A stretch of 64,000 bases of DNA from Myxococcales bacterium 68-20 (GTDB lineage: Bacteria; Myxococcota_A; Polyangia; Polyangiales; Polyangiaceae). This document shows, piece by piece, positions 7,021-14,170 of the stretch (positions within the stretch are counted from its first letter, which is position 1; each line of letters begins with the position of its first letter). Both the position numbers and the translations under genes were made by a program. The stretch is from the NCBI GenBank assembly GCA_001899635.1, contig MKVQ01000043.1, forward strand, positions 1 to 64,000, written 5' to 3'. The notes under the pieces are model-generated. The model searched no databases. It had not been told where the DNA came from and worked only from the letters and a program-made list of their open reading frames with translations.

Positions 7021-9315
7021 CTTGCAGACGATGCTCTTGCCCGGCCCGTTCGGCCCGGTGCACTTCGTCTCCCCGGCGCAGTAGTGGCCGCCGAAGACCT
7101 GGCCACCGTTGCACTCGTAGGCGGAGTACGGCGCCGACACGCTGCAGTAGATGCCGTTCGCGCGCCCCTCGCAGGAGTCGGGCTGCGGCGGCGGCGCGGC
7201 TCCTCCGCTCGCGTCGCTGCTGGGCGCGCGAGAGCCCTCGCACTGGACGTCGGTCCCTGGGCCGTTCGGGCCGATGCACTTCGAGAGATCGCCGCACTGG
7301 ATGCCGAGCGAGATCGCCTCGTTCTTGCAGACGATCGCGCTGTAGGAAGCGAGCTGGCTGCAGTAGACGCCGTCGACGCGGCCCTTGCACGAGTCGAAGA
7401 GATCCGGCTCGGCCGCAGACTCCGTGGGCTCCGAGGGCGCGCCGCCCCCTGCGTCGGCGACGCCGGCGTCGTCGCACGGCTTGCAGCAGACGTCGTTCGC
7501 CGTCGACTTCCCCTTCGCCTTCGAGGTCGACTGCGTGCAGCACTGCATCGCTTCCGGCTTCTGCATGCCTCCATCGGGCAGCTCGCAGAAGCACTGGACC
7601 TTGTAGTTCTTCTTCACGTAGTCGTGCTCGATCACTCCGGTCGCGACCCACGCGCAGCCGACGGCCGCGATGGGGCGCCTCGTGACCCACGCCCATGCGG
7701 TCTGCCAGCGAGCGGCGCGGTCGAACTGCGAGCCACTTCCGAGAAAGTAGCGAGCAGTGGCCCACCAGAGCCCGCGCGCGGAGTCGAGCCCGATCGACTC
7801 GGAGACCGTGATCCCGGAGGTATCGTTCGTACCTCCGACGCTCATCAGGTACCAGGCGTTGTTCGGGATGCCCGAGTTGTAGTGCACCCCCGCCCAGTCG
7901 TTGTCCTTGGTCGGCTCCTCGTTCGGGTAGCGCATGACCGTCATGTGGTCCGGCTGTCCCTTGGCCTTCGGATGCGCGAGATCGCGCAGGACCGGCCCCG
8001 ACTGATCGCCGTGCTCGAAGGGCGAGCCCGGATGGATCTCGGCCTCGACGTACGATCCGAAGATGTCGGAGAGCGATTCGTTCAGCGCGCCCGACTGCCC
8101 GCGGTACTTCAGTCCCGACGTGTGCTGCGTGACACCGTGCATGAACTCATGCCCGACGGTGTCCGGTCCGGTCGAGCGCGGCATCTTCTGCCCACCGGTG
8201 TGGACGTCGCCGTCGCTGAAGTGGAGCGCCTTGCCGTCCCACCACGCATTGTTCTTGAGCGAGTTGTCGTGCGCGTAGACCTCGATCGTCGTCCCGCGTC
8301 CGGTCGGCGACGCCCATCCGTGATAGCGCCGGAAGTAGCTGTCGGTGTCGCTCACGTACGTATGCGCGTCCACGGCGGCGCCTGCGCCGACCTCGACGCG
8401 ATCCCACTCGTCGACCTTCGACGAGCGGACGACGGCGTTGCCCTGGTTCGCGTCGCGGGTGGTGACCTTGCTGATGAACCCGAAAAAGCCGCTCATCTCG
8501 TAGTCACCGGCGACGACGAGCGTCTTGGTCACTGCGAACGTCTTCTGGTCTCCCTTGAAGCCCGTGCCGCTCGTGCGCTCGTCGGCGTGCGTGCTCCAGG
8601 TCCCCACGATCGCGCCCGTTCGCGCGTCCACCAGGAACCCGAGACCGAACGGCTCGGCGGGTCCGCGAGCGTCGAGCTCGAGACGCCACGCGAGCACCGC
8701 GCCTGCACCACGCGCTGCGAGGACGAGGCGCGGGACCGGCGTTTCCGTCAACCACTGCGAGACGTAATCCGGACGGCTCGCTCTGACCGCTGCCTCCGCG
8801 GCGCTGATCGCGCCCGCAGCGGTGACGACGGGCGTGGCGATCGCCTTCGCTGCGTCGGGCGCGACGGAGCCGTTCAGGACCGCGATCGAGCCGTCCGCGC
8901 GAAAGTGCACGGCGAGCATGGCGCCGTCGACGAGGAGACCGCCCTCCCGCTGGAGGAAGCGAACATGCGCCGTCTTGTCGTGCGAGAGGATGACCTCGTC
9001 GAGCAAGAGCTGCTTCTCCGGGTCGCGGAGCTTGAACATGTCCTTGTGCGCCGCGATGAAGTCGCGCGCGGCACGCTCGTGGGACACGCCGTTCACCGCG
9101 GTCGGCGCGATCGGATCCAGCGCCAGCATCAGGTCGGGCGTACCGCTCTCCGGATCCTCGTCGACGATCCACGGCGAACCGGTCTCGCGCTCCAGCTGCG
9201 CCGCGGGGGATATCGGCGCCGGGTCATCCTCGGAGGTACATGCCTGAACGGAGCAAGCGAGGATGAAGGGGACCGCCCAACCGAGCGCAACGGCGCGACG
9301 CCATGAAACCTGCAT
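7018..9315 (-). CDS. Secreted M4-family (thermolysin-like) metalloprotease lipoprotein
   Basis: Predicted zinc endopeptidase of family M4, exported and probably lipid-anchored. The 765-residue precursor begins at ATG 9315 with a signal peptide and a Cys at 21 or 26 (lipobox-like SVQAC). Then come an FTP/PepSY-type propeptide (about 35-225) and the catalytic domain (about 235-560). The zinc site is HEFMH at about 387-391 with the third ligand in NESLSD about 20 residues on, and the catalytic His region is GVHYNSGIPN. After residue 565 there is a short cysteine cluster (CFCELPDGG, CCKPC), an Ala/Gly linker and two homologous Cys-rich modules at about 640-690 and 710-765, each opening DSC.GR..G.YC and closing with GPNGPG. 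Those modules may bind prey or cell surfaces; that is a guess. The gene lies between two tandem-repeat arrays. Confidence 0.93.
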   Translation of the reverse strand: MQVSWRRAVALGWAVPFILACSVQACTSEDDPAPISPAAQLERETGSPWIVDEDPESGTPDLMLALDPIAPTAVNGVSHERAARDFIAAHKDMFKLRDPEKQLLLDEVILSHDKTAHVRFLQREGGLLVDGAMLAVHFRADGSIAVLNGSVAPDAAKAIATPVVTAAGAISAAEAAVRASRPDYVSQWLTETPVPRLVLAARGAGAVLAWRLELDARGPAEPFGLGFLVDARTGAIVGTWSTHADERTSGTGFKGDQKTFAVTKTLVVAGDYEMSGFFGFISKVTTRDANQGNAVVRSSKVDEWDRVEVGAGAAVDAHTYVSDTDSYFRRYHGWASPTGRGTTIEVYAHDNSLKNNAWWDGKALHFSDGDVHTGGQKMPRSTGPDTVGHEFMHGVTQHTSGLKYRGQSGALNESLSDIFGSYVEAEIHPGSPFEHGDQSGPVLRDLAHPKAKGQPDHMTVMRYPNEEPTKDNDWAGVHYNSGIPNNAWYLMSVGGTNDTSGITVSESIGLDSARGLWWATARYFLGSGSQFDRAARWQTAWAWVTRRPIAAVGCAWVATGVIEHDYVKKNYKVQCFCELPDGGMQKPEAMQCCTQSTSKAKGKSTANDVCCKPCDDAGVADAGGGAPSEPTESAAEPDLFDSCKGRVDGVYCSQLASYSAIVCKNEAISLGIQCGDLSKCIGPNGPGTDVQCEGSRAPSSDASGGAAPPPQPDSCEGRANGIYCSVSAPYSAYECNGGQVFGGHYCAGETKCTGPNGPGKSIVCK

Positions 9316-9377
9316 TCAACCTCATGCTAACCGATCCGACGCGCCCTTTTGCACCAGCAATCGAGCGCCTCGCGAGC

Positions 9378-9719
9378 GCGGCGCCATCGGCGTGGAGAAC
9401 GCGGCGCCATCGGCGCGGCGAGCGCGGCGCCATCGGCGTGGCGAGCGCGGCGCCATCGGCGTGGAGAACGCGGCGCCATCGGCGCGGAGAACGCGGCGCC
9501 ATCGGCGTGGAGAACGCGGCGCCATCGGCGTGGAGAACGCGGCGCCATCGGCGTGGAGAACGCGGCGCCATCGGCGTGGAGAACGCGGCGCCATCGGCGT
9601 GGAGAACGCGGCGCCATCGGGCGGCGAACGCGGCGCCATCGGGCGGCGAACGCGGCGCCATCGGCGTGGAGAACGCGGCGCCATCGGCGTGGAGAACGCG
9701 GCGCCATCGGGCGGCGAAC
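9378..9719. repeat. Array of 15 tandem 22/23-bp repeats
   Basis: Fifteen consecutive units start with GCGGCGCCATCGG. Twelve are 23 bp, mostly ending CGTGGAGAAC, and three are 22 bp ending GCGGCGAAC (9608-9629, 9630-9651, 9698-9719). A decayed sixteenth unit follows to about 9740. There are no spacers, so it is a minisatellite and not a CRISPR. A 23-bp period cannot keep a reading frame, so frames through it are chance. Each unit carries the palindrome GGCGCC. It starts 63 bases upstream of the M4 protease start codon and ends about 100 bases past the end of the VWA lipoprotein gene. Confidence 0.95.
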
Positions 9720-9818
9720 GCGGCGTCGGCCCCATCGAGGCCAGGCGCCGGTGGCGACGAAGAGCCCTGGAGCGATCCCCTGGCTCGGACGGATGGCGGC
9801 GAGGCAGCTCTTCTCGGG

Positions 9819-11105
9819 TCAGCAGCTCGCGACGAGCATGCCGCTCGAGAGCTGACACGTGCCTTCCTTGTTCGGCCGGCCGACCGCTCGCACGATCTCG
9901 TTCGACTCCGGCTCGACGCGACGCCCCGTGAGCTCCACCTGGATCATCCGCACGATCGCGCTGTCGAGCCGCGTGACGTTGTAGCAAGGGATGTGCGGCT
10001 CGGCGTGATCGTTGCCGATGCCCGAGTCGTTCGTGAGGAAGACGTAACGGCCACCGGTCATCTGCGCAGCGCTGCGCATCTGGAATTCGGCCGTGTCGTC
10101 GGTATCACTCGAGGCGATCGGGTAGATGCGAACGCCCTTCTTCTTCGCGTCGCGGATCACGTTCGCGAGGACCCTTCCCTCGCCGGGATGCGCGGGCGCG
10201 TCGGCGACCCAGAAGGCCACCTTCGCGACGTTCCCCTGCTGGCGCCAGCTCTGCTTCAACCCGGCGGAGAGCCCCTCGACGACCGCCTCCGGCGTGTCTC
10301 CGCCGCCGGATGCAGACTGCGCGCGGAGGTTCCTGCGGAACTGATTCGTGTCCGTCGTGAAGTCGAACTGGCGGGTGACGTAGTCGTCACCCTTGTCGCG
10401 ATAGACGACGAGGCTCCACCGCGGCGTGAGGTTTGGGAACCGAGCGCGAACCTTCGCCGCGATCGCGTCGAACTCGCCCTGCAGGTACGAGAGTTCGTCC
10501 CCCATGCTGCCGGTCGTGTCGAGGACGAGCTGCACGTCGAGCTCGGCGCGCGGTGCCTGCGGGGCATTGGCGAGGTCGCGCGCGGTGGAGAGCTCCTGCT
10601 CTGCGAACATCGCGAACTCCGCCGCGTTGCGCTGGCGAAAGGTCACCGCGTAAGGCTTGAAGAAGTCGAAGTTGCGATTGTCGTCCCACACCCCTGCAGT
10701 GAGCTGCCCCGACTGCGGGAGCGGCCGGCGCGGCACGGGCTCCGGCGCGACCGCGACGGGCGCCTCGGCGCGAGAGACCAGCGGCGGCGCAGGGCGAGCG
10801 GCCACGCCCGCCTCCGTGGACGCACGCCCCGCAGGCGCGGACGCCGCCACCGGAGCAGGCGCCGACGCCGCCGACGGCGAGGCCATGCTCGGCTGCGCCG
10901 GCGCATCACTCGCAAAAGAAGCGCTGGCGCCGTCGGAAGCCACAGCGGCGGCACCACCGCTGCTCTCACTCGCAACACGTCGGCTTGCTCCCGCACCACC
11001 GCTGCTCTCACTCGCGGAGCTCGAGGCCGCGCCCTTGTAGGCGCCACCGCAGCCAACGACGAACATCACGAAGAGGACGCTCCCGACCAGACCACTCTTG
11101 CGCAT
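9819..11105 (-). CDS. von Willebrand factor A domain lipoprotein
   Basis: Predicted exported lipoprotein with a VWA fold, probably for metal-dependent protein binding outside the cytoplasm. From ATG 11105 (428 residues) the signal ends in FVVGC with lipidation at Cys 19; a GAGG ribosome site stands nine bases before this ATG, which favours it over a GTG at 11114. Residues 20-135 are an Ala/Ser/Pro-rich linker with repeated SESSGG-type stretches. The VWA domain covers about 190-385, with MIDAS DTTGSMGD at about 199-206 followed by VVYRDKGDDY and WVADAPAHPG, the pattern of the chaperonin/TerF-like VWA group. The C-terminal 40 residues contain three cysteines and end in C. An unusual run of ten Cs and a degenerate repeat array lie upstream. 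Confidence 0.88.
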   Translation of the reverse strand: MRKSGLVGSVLFVMFVVGCGGAYKGAASSSASESSGGAGASRRVASESSGGAAAVASDGASASFASDAPAQPSMASPSAASAPAPVAASAPAGRASTEAGVAARPAPPLVSRAEAPVAVAPEPVPRRPLPQSGQLTAGVWDDNRNFDFFKPYAVTFRQRNAAEFAMFAEQELSTARDLANAPQAPRAELDVQLVLDTTGSMGDELSYLQGEFDAIAAKVRARFPNLTPRWSLVVYRDKGDDYVTRQFDFTTDTNQFRRNLRAQSASGGGDTPEAVVEGLSAGLKQSWRQQGNVAKVAFWVADAPAHPGEGRVLANVIRDAKKKGVRIYPIASSDTDDTAEFQMRSAAQMTGGRYVFLTNDSGIGNDHAEPHIPCYNVTRLDSAIVRMIQVELTGRRVEPESNEIVRAVGRPNKEGTCQLSSGMLVASC

Positions 11106-11230
11106 CTCGCTCACCCTCGCTTGTGAGCGACAAACGCAGGTCGGCGGCAGGCCTTACAGGCAACCACGCTCCCAGCCCAAATCGCCGCGCGACCTCGTCG
11201 ACTCGACAACACGACAGCACCTGCGCATCT

Positions 11231-11240
11231 CCCCCCCCCC
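11231..11240. repeat. Run of ten cytosines upstream of the VWA gene
   Basis: An unbroken homopolymer of ten Cs, 126-135 bases upstream of the VWA start codon. Tracts of this length can slip during replication and change promoter spacing. Effect here unknown. Confidence 0.8.
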
Positions 11241-11309
11241 AAAGCGATGCTCTCAGCAACCCCCGCGCAGCCACGACCCGTCACAAGACTCCGCCGGGAC
11301 CGCGGCGGA

Positions 11310-11690
11310 GAGGAGCCCGCTCCGCGCCGAGACAGCGAAGGTTGCAGCGACCTCCCCGCACCGAAGGTCTGCGCCACGATGCTTCGATACCGTCCCGGCC
11401 GCCGCGAGGAGGAGGAGCCCGCTCCTCACCGAGACAGCGACGCTTGCAACGGCCTCCCGGCACGAGGGTCAGTGCCACGACGCTTGGCTAGAGTCCGCAG
11501 CTCCGCGACGAGGGACGAGCCCGCTCCTCGCCGAGACAGCGACCTCCCGGCACGAGGGTCAGTGCCACGACGCTTGGCTAGAGTCCGCAGCGCCGCGACG
11601 GGGACGAGCCCGCTCCTCGCCGAGACAGCGACGCTTTCAGCGACCTTCCGCTCCGCCATGAAGCGTCGCGCGAGTCCGCAACGCGACGAC
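11310..11690. repeat. Degenerate 102-bp tandem repeat, nearly four copies
   Basis: The anchor GA(G/C)GAGCCCGCTCC recurs at 11310, 11412, 11514 and 11603, giving periods of 102, 102 and 89 bp (the third copy has lost 13 bases). The last copy fades out near 11690. Copies two and three are almost identical over GGCACGAGGGTCAGTGCCACG and onwards. Each unit has a GAGGAG-CCCG-CTCCTC hairpin near its start. No ribosome site or conserved reading frame was found through it. It fills most of the 645-base gap between the VWA gene and the winged-helix gene; the part at 11106-11309 holds only the VWA promoter region and the C-run. Confidence 0.85.
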
Positions 11691-11750
11691 AGCTCCGGCT
11701 TCCTCGACGAGCTCCAGCGATGTTCGGCGCCCGCGCCTCTCTCGGTGGCC

Positions 11751-12416
11751 TCAATGATCGGGCTCCCAGACCGGGTAGATCATCGCGGCACTGTCCCCGA
11801 GCGCGTCTGCGAGGGCCCTGGTGAAGACGATCATCCGGTCCAGGTCGTCGCGGTACCGACGCCTCTTCTGACGCCGCGTCTTGCCAGCGCGATTCCAGGC
11901 GAACGACGTGTAGATCTTCGCAACCTCGCGCCCGACCTTCTCCGGCAGGATCACCTCACCGGCTCGCCCGCGTTGAACGTCAGCGAGCTCTGGCCGTCTC
12001 CAGTAGCGCGGCACATCCTCGACGGCGGGCGCATCGCGTGGCAGCGGCATCATCTCGCTGAACGCGACGCCGAAGGCCTGACGGATGCGCCGAATCCCCT
12101 CGGCGGTCAGCGACAGGATGTTCCTCCGCCGGTCGACGCCGTGGACATCCTTCGTCTTCGTGATGAGCCCGAGCTCGACGAGCCGCTCCACCATCTTCCA
12201 AACAGTCTGCCGACTCAACCCAAGCAATCGCCTCAGCCGAGCCTGCGCGATCGTGTTCGACCGCGCGCCACTCACGACATCGCTCACCTGCTCGTGAAGC
12301 AGATAGAGAATGTCGAATCGAGCCGGCGTCATGTCCGCGACGCCCTCGAACATCTCCCGCCCCCGCGCCACCGCGCAGAGATGACTCCTCTTCTGGAGAA
12401 ACGACATCGGGTGCAT
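11751..12416 (-). CDS. MarR-like winged-helix transcriptional regulator
   Basis: Predicted DNA-binding regulator of 221 residues from ATG 12416. A winged-helix domain spans about 25-110: the helix-turn-helix is RLRRLLGLSRQTVWKMVERL (about 60-80) followed by a wing-like VHGVDRRRNILSLTAEG. This is the MarR pattern, in which the wing ends in LT..G. The C-terminal half (about 115-221) is unusual for MarR proteins and has a basic KTRRQKRRRYRDDLDRM helix and an aromatic end. The reading frame upstream of 12416 runs back through the palindrome and is very Pro/Gly-rich, so it is discarded. The large imperfect palindrome at 12479-12566 is only about 65 bases upstream and may be its operator or the end of the gene before. 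Target unknown. Confidence 0.75.
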   Translation of the reverse strand: MHPMSFLQKRSHLCAVARGREMFEGVADMTPARFDILYLLHEQVSDVVSGARSNTIAQARLRRLLGLSRQTVWKMVERLVELGLITKTKDVHGVDRRRNILSLTAEGIRRIRQAFGVAFSEMMPLPRDAPAVEDVPRYWRRPELADVQRGRAGEVILPEKVGREVAKIYTSFAWNRAGKTRRQKRRRYRDDLDRMIVFTRALADALGDSAAMIYPVWEPDH

Positions 12417-12478
12417 ACGCGGCGCTTCACGCACGCCACATGCCTCTCTCCCTCCAACCTGGCATCCCCACCCGCTCC

Positions 12479-12566
12479 CCCCAGCCGGGTGCCCCAAAAC
12501 CCACGAATCCAGCGAGTCAGCAAGCTGACATCCTGGATGCCCCCTTTTTGGGGCGCCCGGGCGGGG
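12479..12566. repeat. 88-base imperfect palindrome
   Basis: All arms share one centre at 12522.5. GTCAGC (12516-12521) pairs with GCTGAC (12524-12529) around AA; ATCCAG (12507-12512) pairs with CTGGAT (12533-12538); GGGTGCCCCAAAA (12487-12499) pairs with TTTTGGGGCGCCC (12546-12558) with one mismatch, extended by CC/GG and then CCCC/GGGG at 12479-12482 and 12563-12566. Internal loops lie between the arms. It could fold as RNA from either strand or as a cruciform. It lies in the 326-base gap 12417-12742 between the winged-helix gene and the DUF4105 gene; the remainder of that gap shows no gene. Confidence 0.85.
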
Positions 12567-12742
12567 ATGGCCCGGGCCACTTGGGGCCGGCCAAGGGCCA
12601 GCGGGGGAACCAACCAACCGAGGCGCTGGCGGGAGACGCGCTGGGGCCGCTTAGAGGTGGTTCGGAGAGTGACCGAACGAGATGAGGCGAGGACGAACTG
12701 AGATGCGATGCGGTGCGATGCGATGGCGCGAGACGGCCGCGA

Positions 12743-13948
12743 TCAGGTGCGGGGCGAGCTCGTCGCGGGAGATGCGGTGGCCGTGGGGGCGTCGGCGCGC
12801 GACCGCTCCTTCAATGTGGAGAGGATGCCCGCCATCGGGAGGGCGACGAGGGCGACGAGGGGGAGCATCGGCTGGTGGATGACGTTTGCGATCTCGAGCG
12901 CTGCGAAGAGTCCGGCCATCGCGAGGCGCACCCTGAGATAGAGGGCAAGCCGCTTCTCCGAGAGATAGGGGAGAGCGAAGTCCGTGGGCAGGATGAGGAG
13001 CAGCGCCCAGTTGTGCGAGATCTCCGACCACTTCACGAGGGCGGATGTCAGCTCGATCGAGAGTGCTAGCGCACCGAGCACGCCGCCGACGATCATGAGA
13101 CCGGTGCGGAGCTTGTTCCTTCGTGCGGTGATACGAACCGCCAGGAAGAGGAGGAACGCCAGCATGAAGACGACGACGCGCCCGACCGCGCGGCTCGTCG
13201 GAAGGATGACCGCAAGCCGCTCCTCGAGCTTCTCGGGCGGCGCCGAGAAGCGCTCCGCTACGGCATCGCGGAGGACGAAGGGGAGGAGCATCGCCTCCCA
13301 CGGCGTCGGAACGCGATCGTTGCCTTCGCCCAAGTACAGCGCCATGGCCGTGAGGATGCCGACGCGCCCACTGTGGCCATCCTCCATGTAGTCGCGGAAC
13401 CCGCCCCTCGGAATCTCGGACGGCCCCTCGCGAAGGCGGCCGTTCGTCGCCGCGTCGAGATGATCTCGGATCTGCGTCGCGCAGTTGGCCCAGTACGGGT
13501 GGTACGCGTAGGCGCGCCTCTCGCGGATCTCGTCCTCGATCGCGAACTCGAGCTTGTCGACCTCTTCGGCCGACAACGGAAGGCGCTGTCGTTCGATCTG
13601 GCGGCCCTGCCCCTTGAAGAACTCGTACATCCGCGGCTCCTCGATTCTCACCGGGATGAACGAGGGCGTGTTCCGCACCGCGTTCCAGATCACGTGCGTC
13701 ATGTCCTCGCGATCTGGGACGCCGTAGTCGTAGCAGTGTCCGCTTTCCGGCGTGTCCTTGCCGGCCTCTCGCACACAGAGGAGAGAGTGTCCGAAGCGAG
13801 ACGGAAGCTCGCCGCTCGGGCCGATGGTGTAGAGGTCGACCGTCCGGTGCGGGACGTCGGCGCGCGCCTCACGCGTGAGGCCGAGGATGACGGCCACGAC
13901 GGCGACGAGCGAACACAGCACGCCAAACAGGGATTCGAGCCGCGGCAT
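12743..13948 (-). CDS. DUF4105 (Lnb N-terminal periplasmic domain) membrane protein
   Basis: Integral membrane protein of 401 residues. It has an N-terminal signal anchor (about 5-30) ending in ARA-D, a periplasmic DUF4105 domain (about 35-235), then five or so membrane segments at about 245-390. Family marks are an early GHS (FGHSLLC, about 53-59), CYDYG, and NCATQIRDHL at about 163-172, which supplies a catalytic-looking Cys next to conserved His and Asn. The family is now named after Lnb, a lipoprotein N-acyltransferase of Bacteroides. Many lipoproteins are encoded in this window, so a role in lipoprotein maturation is attractive, but this is not shown and DUF4105 proteins are diverse. Start ATG 13948 is well placed for the signal. 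Confidence 0.85.
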   Translation of the reverse strand: MPRLESLFGVLCSLVAVVAVILGLTREARADVPHRTVDLYTIGPSGELPSRFGHSLLCVREAGKDTPESGHCYDYGVPDREDMTHVIWNAVRNTPSFIPVRIEEPRMYEFFKGQGRQIERQRLPLSAEEVDKLEFAIEDEIRERRAYAYHPYWANCATQIRDHLDAATNGRLREGPSEIPRGGFRDYMEDGHSGRVGILTAMALYLGEGNDRVPTPWEAMLLPFVLRDAVAERFSAPPEKLEERLAVILPTSRAVGRVVVFMLAFLLFLAVRITARRNKLRTGLMIVGGVLGALALSIELTSALVKWSEISHNWALLLILPTDFALPYLSEKRLALYLRVRLAMAGLFAALEIANVIHQPMLPLVALVALPMAGILSTLKERSRADAPTATASPATSSPRT

Positions 13949-14014
13949 AGGCAGCGGCTGCTATAGCCCAAGCGTCGCCCGCGCGCGACAACCCGAACGA
14001 CCGCGCACGACACG

Positions 14015-14136
14015 CGCAGCACACGCGCGAGCCGCCGGCTGCCGTCAAGCGATGCCGAGCGCGCCGCGCATGGCGCGTTGGGCGAAGAACGCGTAGCCGC
14101 GCTCGCGAAGGGCAGCGTCGTTTGCGACGCGCTCGA
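14015..14136. repeat. Partial duplicate of the 3-prime end of the adjacent glycosyltransferase gene
   Basis: This segment repeats 14141-14304, which holds the last 44 or so codons of the glycosyltransferase gene and about 30 bases after its stop. Compared with the gene copy it lacks 24 and 12 bases, both multiples of three, so its reading frame still spells NDAALRERGYAF and AQRAMRGALGIA before its own TGA (14045-14047). It has no start codon or signal of its own and is read as a decayed tandem duplication. Confidence 0.85.
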
Positions 14137-14170
14137 CATGCGCAGCACACGCGCGAACCGCCGGCTGCCG

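Noticed and set aside
9378-9719. Possible CRISPR array
   Set aside because: Units abut one another without spacers and no cas gene is near.
9224-9987. Protein-coding frames through the 23-bp array (repeats of MAPRSPRRWRR type)
   Set aside because: A 23-bp unit rotates frame every copy, all six frames are open because of composition, and no frame is favoured.
11247-12701. 484-codon plus-strand frame across the 102-bp repeats and the winged-helix gene
   Set aside because: It crosses repeats, the regulator on the other strand and the palindrome, and has no recognisable domain.
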